From Candidatus Sulfurimonas baltica (lineage in GTDB: Bacteria; Campylobacterota; Campylobacteria; Campylobacterales; Sulfurimonadaceae), in assembly GCF_015265455.1 (NCBI RefSeq), contig NZ_CP054492.1, positions 2,542,001 through 2,606,000 on the forward strand: 64,000 nt of DNA, in the 5' to 3' direction. A program made the translations under genes and the position numbers. The notes beneath the pieces are model-generated. The model saw only the letters and a program-made list of their open reading frames with translations. It had not been told where the DNA came from and ran no database searches. Shown here piece after piece: positions 46,018 through 56,474 of this stretch (position 1 is the first letter of the stretch; every line of letters starts with the position of its first letter).

Positions 46018-47490
46018 TTACGACTTTCTCAATCTCTCTTGAACCTCATTAAATATATCTTCTACATCTTTAGAATTTTTAGAACCTATTTTACTGAACA
46101 CAAGTATCGCAATCCATGCAGCGACAAAACCGGGAAGAATTTCATATAAATCAAAAATTCCACCTTCAAGCTGTTTGTAAATTATGACAGTCAAAGCACC
46201 GACAACCATTCCGGCAATAGCTCCATTCTTGGTTATAGTGTGATTATAAAGAGAGAGGATAACAAGCGGACCAAATGCCGCACCAAACCCTGCCCATGCA
46301 TACGCCACAAGTTTTAAGACACTAGAGTTTTCATCTGTAGAGATGCACCAGGCGATAAGTGCAATAGCAATTACCGTGAATCGCCCCACCCACACAAGCT
46401 CCTTGTCACTAGCTTCTTTTCTGAAGATAGCATGGTAAATATCTCTTGTGAGAACTGAAGATGAAACGAGAAGTTGAGAGTCTACTGTACTCATAATCGC
46501 TGCCAAGATTGCTGCAAGTAAAAAACCTGCAATCCAAGGATTAAAAAGTAGTTGAGAGAGAGTAATAAAGATTTTTTCACTGTCTTTTAAATCTACTCCA
46601 TGTGACACAACATAAGCAAGTCCGAAAAATTCTACTGCCAATGAACCGATGATTGAGATTATCATCCAAGTCATTCCAATTGTTTTTGCACGATTCATGT
46701 CATCTTCATGGCGGATAGACATAAAACGAACAAGAATATGGGGCTGACCAAAATACCCAAGTCCCCAAGCCATTAAAGAGAGGACACTGATTATTGACGC
46801 TCCGCTTAGAATATCAAGATTTGAAGCCTCAACTGACTCTATAATTCTAAGTCCCTCACTAACACCGCCGATATCGTAAATAACGACAAGTGGTACAACT
46901 GCAAGAGCTAGCATCATCAGGATTCCCTGAATAAAATCAGTCCAGCTTACAGCATTGTAACCGCCTAAAAAAGTGTAAGAAACGATAATAAAACTTCCAA
47001 CCATAAGTGCTGTTTCATACTCAAGATGAAAAGTGGCTTCAAAAAGTTTTGCCCCGCCGACAAGTCCCGAAGATGTATAAAGAGTATAAAAAATTAAAAT
47101 AACAACAGCCGTTACAACTCGAAGTGAATTACCTTTGTCATTAAAACGGTTTGAAAAATAATCAGGAATTGTAATAGCATCTTGAAGATGGTGGGTATAA
47201 ACGCGAAGAGGTTTTGCCACATAGTGCCAGTTGATATAAGCTCCTATTATGAGGCCAACGGCTATCCAACTCCCGACAACTCCTTGGGTGTACATCATAC
47301 CTGGAAGTCCTAAAAGTAACCACCCGCTCATGTCTGATGCTCCGGCACTAAGTGCTGTAACTCCAGGTCCTAAGCTTCTTCCACCTAAGACAAAGTCACT
47401 CAAATCATCTGTTTTAAAATAAAAGTAAAACCCTATCCCTATCATAATCGCCAGATACGCTACAAATGAAATAATTACTGGTGTTTCCAT
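46018..47490 (-). CDS. putP: Sodium/proline symporter
   Basis: 490 residues with about 13 hydrophobic segments, normal for PutP of the sodium:solute symporter family. Visible marks are FVLGGRSLGPGVTALSAGASDMSGWLL-type wording (GRSLGPGVTALSAGASDMSG), the TFLGGYNAVSWTDFIQG segment and AAILAAIMSTVDSQLLVSSS. It imports proline with sodium and lies 16 bases downstream of putA on the same strand. It is intact, in contrast to putA. Confidence 0.93.
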   Translation of the reverse strand: METPVIISFVAYLAIMIGIGFYFYFKTDDLSDFVLGGRSLGPGVTALSAGASDMSGWLLLGLPGMMYTQGVVGSWIAVGLIIGAYINWHYVAKPLRVYTHHLQDAITIPDYFSNRFNDKGNSLRVVTAVVILIFYTLYTSSGLVGGAKLFEATFHLEYETALMVGSFIIVSYTFLGGYNAVSWTDFIQGILMMLALAVVPLVVIYDIGGVSEGLRIIESVEASNLDILSGASIISVLSLMAWGLGYFGQPHILVRFMSIRHEDDMNRAKTIGMTWMIISIIGSLAVEFFGLAYVVSHGVDLKDSEKIFITLSQLLFNPWIAGFLLAAILAAIMSTVDSQLLVSSSVLTRDIYHAIFRKEASDKELVWVGRFTVIAIALIAWCISTDENSSVLKLVAYAWAGFGAAFGPLVILSLYNHTITKNGAIAGMVVGALTVIIYKQLEGGIFDLYEILPGFVAAWIAILVFSKIGSKNSKDVEDIFNEVQERLRKS

Positions 47491-47506
47491 TATTTTTCCT
47501 CTTGTT

Positions 47507-50500
47507 TTAAGAGACCGCGAAGTCCAAGGTTTCCATATCTATGGTAACTATCTGATATGCTTTGCTCAATAAAATAATGCATAAGTTAATGCGTCCATGT
47601 TCTATAAACGGCTCTGTTGCTATATACAGAGCATAATCCGATACAGCTTTATAAACAGAGGTCGTTGGAGGCTGTAAAAAGCGGATTCGTTGTACTGTCT
47701 GCATCGCTTTAACCATTGCAGATTCATCTTCCATTGCAAAAGTGTCATCCCCTTCAAGCAATACAGATTTTTTCTCTCTTAGGTAAAGCAAGCCTTCACT
47801 TTTAGGATTTTGAGGAATGGACACATAAACTTTAGCTCCTACCATTTTTGCACAAGCAATAGAGGAGAGCATCTCATGCAAAAGGTCACTCTCTTCAAAG
47901 CGCAATAAAACACTTTTTACACCAATATAACGAATAATATTGCTTTCCCCTCTGATATTGGAATAATCATGCTCTTTAGTAAAGTGTGTATCCAACCAAT
48001 ATGTAAAATCAGTTGTTTGAGTAAGTGTTTTTTCAAGGCTGTAGGCAATTTTGCTCTCCTCTTTTAAAAGAGGTTTTAATTTGTTTATATATGAATTTGC
48101 ACAGCTTTTATCTTCTACATGTAGCTTCATAAATTGCGATATATAATTAAATCCGCCTGCTTTCTTGCCGCTTCCTATAGCAGATTTTCCCATTCCGCCA
48201 AATGGTTGACGAATTACTATAGCACCCGTTGTCATACGGTTTATATATAGATTTCCTGCATGCAATTTTTCTTTAAATATATTCTGTTCTCTTTCATCCA
48301 AACTCTCCAAACCTGAAGTAAGTCCATAACCTGTAGAGTTTACGATGTTGATTGCATCTTCTAGGTTTTTTGCACACATTACGCTTAAAACAGGCCCAAA
48401 AAGCTCATTCATATGGCAAAAATCACCACTTTTAGTTCCCCATCGGATAGATGGCTTTAACATGTAGGGATTATTATCTGCGTATGATGGCTCAAGCGCC
48501 CACTCTTCCCCCTCATCTAAAGTTGAAAGTGCTTTTTTCAGGTTGCCTGAGGGAGTGTTTACTAAAGAACCTACACGATTTTGGAGTTTCCACACTGAGC
48601 CTACATGTAAGGATGAAGCGGCATCAACCAGCATCTTTTTAAAGCTCTCATCCTCATACACTTCACGCTCAAGAACCAGAAGTGAGGTTGCAGAACACTT
48701 CTGTCCAGAGTTATTAAAAGCAGATGCTACTACGTTTTTAACTGCCTGGTCACGATCTGCCAATGCGGTGACAATAGTCGCATCTTTTCCCCCCCGTCTC
48801 AGCACTCAGATGAATATCTGGACGACTTTTTATAATCTGTTTTGCCGTTGTCTCTCCACCTGTAAAAATCACAAAATCTATATCACTGTTTGTTACAAGA
48901 TGCTCACCTGCCGCCTCGCCGCTGCATGGAACAAACTGTAAAGTGTTTTTGCTCACACCAGCGTCCCAGAAACATTGACAAAGTCTGTATGCACAAAGAA
49001 CGGCATCAGAAGATGGTTTTATTATAACTGTGTTACCTGCTGCCAATGCTGCGGCTATACCACCAGCAGGGATAGCAATAGGGAAGTTCCAAGGACTTAC
49101 AACAAGACCGACACCTTTGCCGACTGCTGTCACTCCATCAAGAGCCTTGAGTTTTTTGGCACTGTATGGGTAAAAGTTTAAAAAATCTATAGCCTCTGAA
49201 ACCTCAACATCAGTTTCGGAAAAGACCTTACCAACTTCCGCCGCTGCAACGCCGATAAGGTCAGCCCTGCTTTTTTTAAACTCATGTGCCGCATCCATTA
49301 AAACTTTTTGTACCTCTGTTGTACTAAGTTTGCCCCAGCCGTCAACATCAGCTTTTGCAATGAGAACAGCCTTTTGTAAGTCACTTTGGGATGCTGTTGA
49401 ATAAGTTCCGACAATAACTTTTTCGTGGTACTGGGACTTGTCTTTTACTTCTATCTTCTCTTCTGAGAGTACATCTTCTCCGCCGACAACAGCGGACGCA
49501 TTGAAGCCGCCGTTTTGTGAGATATTTTTCCATTTATCACTGATAGCTTCTGCCCATTTTATATTTTGCGGTAATGAAAAATCTGTATCACTCTCATTTT
49601 TAAAAGTATAGTTTTGCAGGTCTGACTCAGGTATAAAAATTTCATCATTTCTATTTTGAGTTCTAAAAGGGGTAAGTGCGATATGTGGAAGAACTTCTAT
49701 GGAAGCATCATAGCCCTCTACAAGTGTTTTCCATGCGGGAGAGTCTACATGTAGCCCAAAACTGTGGCGTAAAAAGTTCTCCTCTGCCGTGTTTTCATCA
49801 AAGCGTCTCACAAGGTAGGCAATGGCGTTTGTAAATGTCTCCTTCGTCGCTATGGGCGCATACAAGATAACATTCAGACCCTCTTTCTTAAGCACATGGT
49901 AAGCTGTCTCACTCATCCCCTCAAGCATCTCAGCACTACAGTAAGACTCAACTCCTCTTTGACGCGAAAGCAACATTGCTACGGCATGGTCAAAAAGATT
50001 GTGAGAAGCTATGCCGACGTGAACATAAGGAGCCACTTCTTTATCTATCATATAATCCATTAAGATTTTAAAGTTCGCATCCGTCTGCGCTTTATCCAAG
50101 TAGGTAACACATTCCCAGTTGCGAAGGCTCGCTTCTGTGAGTTCCATCTCCTGATTTGCACCTTTAACCAGTCGAACTTTAATAGGCGCTCCACCTTTGC
50201 TGACTCTATCTTTTGCCCATATTACAAGTTTTTTAAGAATCTGATGAGTGTCAGGAAGATATGCTTGTAAAACGATTCCCGCTTCAAGCAAATAAAACTT
50301 TTCTTTTGAGAGTGTCTTCATAAAAGCATCAATGGTTATGTTTATATCACGGTACTCTTCCATATCCAGATTTACAAATTTGTACTCTTTTTTTCCCTTA
50401 TTGAGAAATGTATTTTGAATCGCTGCTGAGTATATAAGCTCTAATCTGCTAGAAATTTCATTGACACTCCAATCATGGGCAACAGGAGTTACTTGTGAAA

Positions 50501-51053
50501 AGATAGTAGAAATTTTTATGGAGATATAGTCAATATGCGGATTTTTCAATGCATTAATATATTTTTTTATTCTAGCCTCAGCTTCACCTTCACCCAGAAC
50601 CATCTCACCGATTATATTTATGTTAACTCTGGTATGCTCTTCACGTCGTTTGTTAAGGTGTTTATTAAGTGCTTAGTCTTCGCCTTTTATAACTATTTCA
50701 CTAATATCATTACGAAGATATTTGATAAAAAGTTCGACAGAGATATCTGGCAAATAAATCCCTACATGTCTAAACGACCATACAAGCAACTGCTCAAATT
50801 CTGTAAAAATATCCGTACCTTTGTACTTTGAAAATATGTACTCTAATTGATTTGCAATCCGGTTGGAATCATGAGCGCGAAAACTCTGATCTAGTAACTC
50901 AATAAGAAAAATCTTATTCATAGGATTTTTAAGCATTCTTTTCATAGTCTCATGAAATTTTTTCTCACTGCTATGTCTGCTTTTGTCAATCTCGCCTTGC
51001 CATGATGCTGCTACGTTTTTTGCCGACTCAAATGTTGCCTTATTAATTTGCAT
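47507..51053 (-). pseudogene. putA: Proline dehydrogenase/P5C dehydrogenase, doubly disrupted
   Basis: The full span would encode about 1180 residues of bifunctional PutA: proline dehydrogenase, then delta-1-pyrroline-5-carboxylate dehydrogenase, converting proline to glutamate. It is in three pieces. Codons 1-126 (51053-50676) end at an in-frame TAA (50673-50675) after GED; the same frame continues as ALNKHLNKRREEHTRVN with no shift. The second piece ends at a run of seven Gs (48789-48795), one more than the frame needs for AETGGKDATIV; the third piece resumes in the other frame. Active-site wording is otherwise intact (WNFPIAIPAGGIAAALAAGN, GQKCSATS). Either real decay or sequence error; two independent lesions favour decay. 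Confidence 0.85.
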
Positions 51054-51177
51054 TTTATATCACCTCTTCTTTTTATGGTATCAGGATAGGTTTAAATCAA
51101 TCTTATTTTAGTGAGTATTTTAAATATTATCGCAAAGTTATGTTATGATATTCCTTTAAATAAGAGGAGTTTATAGT

Positions 51178-51507
51178 ATGAGAAACATAGTTAATAAGAT
51201 TGGGTTGATTTGGATATTTGTTATAGCAACGTCTGTTTTAAGTGTTGGAGGTTGCGCAAGAATTGGAACTGATTTTAAGACTCAAAATGTTCAAGAAATA
51301 AAAATTGGTGAAACTACGCAAGAGCAGATTGTTGCAATGTTTGGAAAGCCTTGGCGTCAAGGTGTGATGGATGGTGTAACTCAGTGGACTTATGGCCGTT
51401 ATACTTATCGTCTTATAGGTGAAACAGATACTAAAGACTTGGTTGTCAAGTTTGACAATAGCGGACGGGTAAGTTCTTATACTTTCAACACTACAGATGT
51501 GAAATAA
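51178..51507 (+). CDS. BamE/SmpA-like outer membrane lipoprotein
   Basis: 109 residues. A signal sequence ends in the lipobox SVGGC (cysteine at about 26). The mature part contains IKIGETTQEQIVAMFGKPW and an antiparallel GVTQWTYGRYTYRL, the BamE/SmpA-fold pattern. Small lipoproteins of this fold sit in the outer membrane and can belong to the Bam complex; here the gene is alone. A GAGGAG ribosome site precedes the ATG. Confidence 0.8.
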   Translation: MRNIVNKIGLIWIFVIATSVLSVGGCARIGTDFKTQNVQEIKIGETTQEQIVAMFGKPWRQGVMDGVTQWTYGRYTYRLIGETDTKDLVVKFDNSGRVSSYTFNTTDVK

Positions 51508-51516
51508 TATCCAAAG

Positions 51517-51592
51517 TGGTCTCCCCACGTGGACTCGAACCACGAGCTATCCCTTAGGAGGGGACTGCTTTATCCAGTTAAGCGATAAGGAG
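51517..51592 (-). tRNA. tRNA-Arg (CCT)
   Basis: A 76-base cloverleaf on the minus strand. Acceptor CTCCTTA pairs with TGGGGAG through G-U pairs, the D-arm is GCTTAACTGGATAAAGC, the anticodon is CCT in CTCCTAA, the T-loop is GTTCGAG and CCA is encoded. It is convergent with the lipoprotein gene, 9 bases away. Confidence 0.95.
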
Positions 51593-51722
51593 AAATAAAA
51601 CGTTATTATAACCGCTTGCGCTATTTTATCCAAAACTTCTAAATGTCACAATTTTCAATTAGCGTTAGATAGTTAATCATTAAAAGTGCTACAATTGCAT
51701 AAATATAACGAAGGGAAATATA

Positions 51723-52112
51723 ATGAAAATAGCTATTCCGGTAAAAGATGAAAATTTAGAATTTTTTGGCAACGCTGGACACACTCCGAAGTTTGCTATA
51801 TACAATATGAACGGAACAGGAATGTTTAGATCTTTTAAATTGGAAGTTGTAAAAAACAATCCAAGAACTGACATTGACTACAATGACGAGGAACACAGCT
51901 GTGCCCATGACGGTGACGATGCAGCGCATGTAGCTCAACATGAGAGAATGGGAACAGTTCTTGATGAGTGCGACTATATTGTCGTTGCAAGAGCGTGTAA
52001 AAACACTGCAAACACAATGAACTCACATGGTGTTAAGATTGTAAAATACAGCGGTGATTCATCTCAGGCAGACTCTATTTTAAAAGAAGTCTCTTCTCAA
52101 TTTATTAAATAA
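51723..52112 (+). CDS. NifX/NafY-like dinitrogenase cofactor-family protein
   Basis: 129 residues. The N-terminus IAIPVKDENLEFFGNAGHTPKF and the end VKIVKYSGDSSQADSILKEV match the dinitrogenase iron-molybdenum cofactor family (NifX/NifB C-terminal fold). The centre, with HSCAHDGDDAAHVAQHER, carries several His and one Cys that may bind metal. No nif genes are in the window, so a general metal-cofactor carrier role is more likely than nitrogen fixation alone. Start at 51723 has a GAAGGG ribosome site. Confidence 0.85.
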   Translation: MKIAIPVKDENLEFFGNAGHTPKFAIYNMNGTGMFRSFKLEVVKNNPRTDIDYNDEEHSCAHDGDDAAHVAQHERMGTVLDECDYIVVARACKNTANTMNSHGVKIVKYSGDSSQADSILKEVSSQFIK

Positions 52113-52135
52113 TTTTTCTCATTCGAAGAGGGAGT

Positions 52136-52672
52136 CTAGGCTTCCTTCCATCTCTCTTGTCTGATTGTTACACTGCTCTCTTCGCCTATAAGGCTAAGTT
52201 CGCCGTCACTCATATTGCACTGCAAAGAGATTGTCCTCTCAACCAACTGCTCTATATCCCCATCAATGCTAAGATAAATAACGGAGAGGTTTTTAAAACG
52301 CTTAAGGGCTTTTTCTGCCTGTTTCCACCATGCTAATGCGGCACCGTCTTGATATGTATACAGTATAACCTTCTCTGAGCGTCCGCAAGCTTTTTTAATA
52401 CGTTTCTCATCAGGCTGACCTAAATCTATCCATAACTTTATCTCACCGTCTAAAGACCTCTGCCACAAATCAGGCTCATCATCCTGCGAAATCCCCTTAC
52501 AAAACACCAAGCTCTCATCAGCATTAAAAACAAAGGCACTCAATCTTACCATTAGACGCAAGTCATTTTCCGACGGGTGTTTAGCGAGTGTAAAGTTATG
52601 CTCTGCGTAATAATTACGGTCCATATCGGCGATGTTAAGCGCAGCCTTGTAAATAGTAGCTTTTGCAGCCAT
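52136..52672 (-). CDS. yaeQ: YaeQ family protein
   Basis: 178 residues, the usual length. The start KATIYKAALNIADMDRNYYAEHNFTLAKHPSE (given in part as KAALNIADMDRNYYAEHNF) and DEPDLWQRSLDGEIKLWIDLG followed by GQPDEKRIKKAC are YaeQ signatures. YaeQ adopts a PD-(D/E)XK nuclease-like fold; its activity is not established. Single-gene unit, convergent with the NifX-like gene. Confidence 0.92.
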   Translation of the reverse strand: MAAKATIYKAALNIADMDRNYYAEHNFTLAKHPSENDLRLMVRLSAFVFNADESLVFCKGISQDDEPDLWQRSLDGEIKLWIDLGQPDEKRIKKACGRSEKVILYTYQDGAALAWWKQAEKALKRFKNLSVIYLSIDGDIEQLVERTISLQCNMSDGELSLIGEESSVTIRQERWKEA

Positions 52673-52798
52673 ATAATTCCTTTTTTTGGTTCTATAATAA
52701 TTGAGAGTATACAGTAATAGAGTTTTTATTCTATCTTTTTAGTAAAATTATGTGACAATACCGCCATAAATTTAATGACAAAGCAGTGAAGGCCAAGT

Positions 52799-53131
52799 AT
52801 GAAAACACCTATTAAAAAAAATTATAACAACAGTGTAAAATCTGCACCCCACAATAGTAAAAGAAAAGCTCCACCTAAAAATAAAACAGTTGACGTAGCC
52901 CCGAAAAACGAGGTTAAAGAGATGTTTATAAACTGGTTTAAAAAAAACAATAACGTTGGACAGATTATGAGCAAGCAGGATGTTGTAAAAAACATTTTAA
53001 CTAAACTTGATGCAAAACAAAATGATGCCTTAGAAAAAGCCATGAATGAACTAAAGCGTGATGGCTTAATCGAAGTAAAAGAGGATGGGGTCACACTAGT
53101 CTTAACTCAAAAAGGTTCTGATTCTATTTAA
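52799..53131 (+). CDS. Hypothetical basic protein with winged-helix-like C-terminus
   Basis: 110 residues. The first 45 residues are Lys/Asn/Pro-rich and probably disordered. The rest (MFINWFKKNNNVGQIMSKQD, LEKAMNELKRDGLIEVKEDG) resembles a winged helix with a short beta wing. It may bind nucleic acid. Convergent with the kinase gene 6 bases downstream. Not assigned to a family. Confidence 0.72.
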   Translation: MKTPIKKNYNNSVKSAPHNSKRKAPPKNKTVDVAPKNEVKEMFINWFKKNNNVGQIMSKQDVVKNILTKLDAKQNDALEKAMNELKRDGLIEVKEDGVTLVLTQKGSDSI

Positions 53132-53137
53132 CTTATT

Positions 53138-55159
53138 TTATATACTCGGCGCATGTAAGCGTATATTAAAGCAGACGCCACCCCCTTTATTGTAGACATT
53201 TAATGAACCTTTATGGTGCTCTTCTATAATTCTTTTTGACATGTAAAGTCCCAAACCTGTTCCATTTTTTGCACTTTTTGTAGAGAAATATGGATCGAAA
53301 ATTTTATCCATTATCTCGGGAGATATTCCTCCACCGTTATCACAGATAGAGATACTCTCTTTTTCCGTAATAATTATAATCTGAGGGTTTTTTATATGCT
53401 TTTCTTTAAAGTTATCTTGTGCATTTTTCAATATATTTAAGACAACCTGCATCATCTCATTAACATGTATTTTATGCTTAGCGCTAGAGTTATATACACA
53501 TATCAACTCTACATTATCACTCTTTAGGGAATCTTTAATAATAGACAGTGCTTTTATCGCCACCTCCTGAAGGGTTGCTTCTACGGACTCCCTATTGGGT
53601 TTATAAAAATTTCTAAAATCATCTACAGTCTCCGTTAAAGTTTTAACAAAGCCCTCTATTTTCACAAGCCTGTCATAAAAATATTTAGAAGAAGCATCTC
53701 TGCCCTCTTGTGTCTCCAAGTCAAATGTTTCCAACTCAATTTTCATTTGCAAATTTACAACTGTTGAAGAAATTGCACCGAGAGGTTGTCTCCATTGATG
53801 GGCTATCATACTAAGCATCTCCCCCATCTGAGCAAGACGAGACTGCTCAATAAACCTATTCTCCTGCACTAATCTTTCTACTTTTAGGATATTTTCTATT
53901 GTTACATCCCGAACTACAGAGAGAAGCTTGTCCCCACCAGGCATAAGACTAATGTTCATTTTCACATCAATTAGCCCGTTGTTTTTCGTAATACAGGCTT
54001 TTTCATAACCTTCATAATAGCCATCTTTAATTACTTTTGCTAGAACTTTCTTTGACTCTTCTATCATCTCAGCAACTGTGAGCTCAATGCATGATGTAGT
54101 ATAGAGTTCTGCTTTTGTAAAACCGGTCATTATTTCATATGCGTCATTAACAAATAAAAAATTAGAGTTCAAATCTAAAATAGCTATACTCTCTTTTGTA
54201 GTATTAAAAATAGTTTCAAGGAAATTTTTTGATTCTTGAAGTTCTTTAGTCTGCTCCTGAACCTTGGATGCAAGCGAATTGTTTGCTTCGTTTAGCTTAA
54301 TTTCTAAGTTTTTTTCTTTCGTTATATCACTGTGTGTTCCGCTAAAACGAAAAGGATTCCCATCTTTGTCAAACTGAGCCTTGCCCCGTCCTAAAATCCA
54401 CACCCATGAGCCATCTTTGTGTTTCATCCGAAAAGTGTGTTCAAAAACAGTTGTCTTGTGTCCTAGATAAGAGTCAACTTTATGCAAAATCTCTTCAATA
54501 TCCTCTGGATGGACGTTATCTTTCCATGTTAAAAACTCACTAGAGAGTTCATCATCTTTATATCCAAGCATATCTTTCCATCTAGGAGATAGATACAGCT
54601 CATTGGTAGTTAAGCCCCAATCCCATAATCCGTCACTGCTCCCCTCCAATGCCAACTCTAAGCGCTCTTTATACTCACGGTTGCTAGCCTCAAGTATTTC
54701 TCTCTCCAACTCTACGGCTATTCGCCCCGAGAAAACTTCAAAGAGTGTTTTAATAAAATCTTCATTCTCTATTTTTTTCTCAGAGAGAGCTACTATTATC
54801 CCCATAACATTACCTTTGGAGTCTTGCAATGGAGTACCTATATAGGATTCAATATTCATATCTATTAGAAGTTGGTCTTTAGGGTAAAGTTTAGTTATCC
54901 CCTGTGTAAAGCAGCAAACAGTGTTATCGCTGACATCAGCGCAGGGTGTATTTTTTAAATCATATACAAAATTATCGACAATTTTGCCTTTTGCGGCAAG
55001 GGCAATTGTTGAGGAGTTGTTGTGTTTGTCATCAAGGCGGGCAATGAAAACATACTCGACATCAATGGTAGAAGCCAAACTAAGAACTATTTTCTCAAAA
55101 AACTGTTGCCCTGAGGAGTTCTTCAGAGCTTCAATGATGTTTTTAAGTTTTAATTCCAT
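53138..55159 (-). CDS. Sensor histidine kinase with GAF and two PAS domains
   Basis: 673 residues, soluble. Residues about 10-160 form a GAF domain (with cysteine pair CADVSDNTVCC). A PAS/PAC domain lies at about 165-285 (GLWDWGLTTNELYLSPRWK), then a coiled coil, then a second PAS at about 308-430. The dimerisation segment has H454 in MIAHQWRQPLGAISS, a wording typical of Campylobacterota kinases. The ATP-binding domain has ICDNGGGI and GTGLGLYMSKRIIE. All catalytic parts are present. The response regulator gene upstream is 7 bases away and probably its partner. The ligand is not known. Confidence 0.92.
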   Translation of the reverse strand: MELKLKNIIEALKNSSGQQFFEKIVLSLASTIDVEYVFIARLDDKHNNSSTIALAAKGKIVDNFVYDLKNTPCADVSDNTVCCFTQGITKLYPKDQLLIDMNIESYIGTPLQDSKGNVMGIIVALSEKKIENEDFIKTLFEVFSGRIAVELEREILEASNREYKERLELALEGSSDGLWDWGLTTNELYLSPRWKDMLGYKDDELSSEFLTWKDNVHPEDIEEILHKVDSYLGHKTTVFEHTFRMKHKDGSWVWILGRGKAQFDKDGNPFRFSGTHSDITKEKNLEIKLNEANNSLASKVQEQTKELQESKNFLETIFNTTKESIAILDLNSNFLFVNDAYEIMTGFTKAELYTTSCIELTVAEMIEESKKVLAKVIKDGYYEGYEKACITKNNGLIDVKMNISLMPGGDKLLSVVRDVTIENILKVERLVQENRFIEQSRLAQMGEMLSMIAHQWRQPLGAISSTVVNLQMKIELETFDLETQEGRDASSKYFYDRLVKIEGFVKTLTETVDDFRNFYKPNRESVEATLQEVAIKALSIIKDSLKSDNVELICVYNSSAKHKIHVNEMMQVVLNILKNAQDNFKEKHIKNPQIIIITEKESISICDNGGGISPEIMDKIFDPYFSTKSAKNGTGLGLYMSKRIIEEHHKGSLNVYNKGGGVCFNIRLHAPSI

Positions 55160-55166
55160 AAATACC

Positions 55167-55559
55167 CTATTTTTGTTGTATTTTTTCGACTACTTTATGG
55201 AGTGCCATAATAAACTGTTCTGATTCCAATGGCTTTAGTATATAATCATGAACTCCGTATTTACTCACTTGACTTCCAAAATCATATGCAGATAGAACTA
55301 AAGATGGCACTCTTGAATTTAGCTTTTTTAGCATCTCCAAACCATTTAAATTAGGCATCTGCATATCTGTGATAATCAAATCAAACTGATTTTCATTGAA
55401 CTTTTCAAGACCTTCTTGTCCATCCATTGCTATAACTATATCACTAAAAAAGTTGTTTAACATTTCGAGAGTAGAATCTCTCACTTGCTTATCATCCTCT
55501 ACATACAGTAGTTTTAAAGTTTTAGTGATTTTTATAAGTTCTTTTAAATTATCTCTCAA
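55167..55559 (-). CDS. Single-domain response regulator
   Basis: 130 residues, receiver domain only. Phosphoacceptor D65 (LIITDMQMPNLNG), acidic pair EDD at 21-23, and the conserved Thr/Ser and Lys (VLSAYD, DYILKPL) are all present. No output domain, so it acts by protein contact, like CheY-type regulators. Transcribed just before the histidine kinase on the same strand. Confidence 0.92.
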   Translation of the reverse strand: MRDNLKELIKITKTLKLLYVEDDKQVRDSTLEMLNNFFSDIVIAMDGQEGLEKFNENQFDLIITDMQMPNLNGLEMLKKLNSRVPSLVLSAYDFGSQVSKYGVHDYILKPLESEQFIMALHKVVEKIQQK

Positions 55560-55615
55560 AGTCTAACTCCGATTATATTATCACAGTATATTAGCCAATA
55601 GAACCATTAAACAAA

Positions 55616-56395
55616 CTAAAACTGTATCATTCCATCTATTGGAGAAGATGCTGTTGCGTAAGGTCTTTTTGGAATTCTTCCACTTAAGTAACTCATTCGT
55701 CCGGCAATAACTGCATGTTTCATAGCCTCTGCCATAAACATCGGATTTTGTGCCTGAGCGATTGCCGTATTTGTAAGGACACCCGCAGCTCCAAGTTCCA
55801 TGGCGTATGCAGCATCACTCGCACACCCTATTCCTGCATCAACTATTACAGGCACGTTTACAGCTTCGCGAATAAAAACTATATTGTAAGGGTTTTGAAT
55901 ACCCAAGCCACTCCCAATAGGAGCAGCAAGTGGCATAATCGCATGTGCACCGGCATCTTCAAGTCTTTTTGCCATTATAGGGTCATCTGAAGTATAAGCC
56001 ATAATAGTAAAACCCTCTTTAGATAGAATTTCACAAGCTTTGATAGTCTCTATAACATCAGGATAAAGTGTTTTTTGAGTGTCTCCGATAACTTCGAGTT
56101 TTATTAAGTCAATACCGGTAGCTTCACGAGTCAAACGAAAAGTAGTTATAGCCTCTTCTGCTGTTACGCAGCCGGCAGAGTTTGGTAAAAATTTTACATT
56201 GGTTCCGGCAAAAGTATCACGAAGATTCTCTTGGTCTGGATTTGTAATATTTAAACGACGAACCGCAACTGTTATTAGTTCACTCCCGCTTGCTAGTGTT
56301 GCCTCTTTTGTTGTTTGAAAATCTTTGTATTTTCCACTTCCAACTATCAAACGAGAACCTAGTTCATATTTTCCAATTTTTAAAATGTTGTCCAT
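55616..56395 (-). CDS. thiG: Thiazole synthase
   Basis: 259 residues. It forms the thiazole ring of thiamine from deoxyxylulose phosphate, dehydroglycine and the ThiS thiocarboxylate. Visible marks are [14 protein letters not shown] at the N-terminus, [31 protein letters not shown] and [20 protein letters not shown]. The Schiff-base lysine is in IKLEVI. A small ORF lies 3 bases upstream, downstream of nnrD. thiS and thiH are not adjacent. Confidence 0.96.
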   Translation of the reverse strand: MDNILKIGKYELGSRLIVGSGKYKDFQTTKEATLASGSELITVAVRRLNITNPDQENLRDTFAGTNVKFLPNSAGCVTAEEAITTFRLTREATGIDLIKLEVIGDTQKTLYPDVIETIKACEILSKEGFTIMAYTSDDPIMAKRLEDAGAHAIMPLAAPIGSGLGIQNPYNIVFIREAVNVPVIVDAGIGCASDAAYAMELGAAGVLTNTAIAQAQNPMFMAEAMKHAVIAGRMSYLSGRIPKRPYATASSPIDGMIQF

Positions 56396-56398
56396 AAT

Positions 56399-56473
56399 TT
56401 ATTTTCCTTTATTGTTTTTATTGTTTTTTGGTTCGTATAAACCTAGCTTTAGTGCCTTTATAACATAAGCCAT
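56399..56473 (-). CDS. 24-residue ORF between nnrD and thiG
   Basis: The ATG follows the nnrD stop by one base (TAAGATG) and the stop precedes the thiG ATG by three bases. The peptide begins MAYVIKALKLGLYEP and has a Lys/Asn tail; its end contains the AAAGGA ribosome site of thiG. It looks like a coupling ORF or a small conserved protein; I cannot name a family. Confidence 0.4.
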   Translation of the reverse strand: MAYVIKALKLGLYEPKNNKNNKGK

Positions 56474-56474
56474 C

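Noticed and set aside
51723-52112. Evidence for nitrogen fixation from the NifX-like gene
   Set aside because: Family members occur widely without nitrogenase, and no other nif gene is present.
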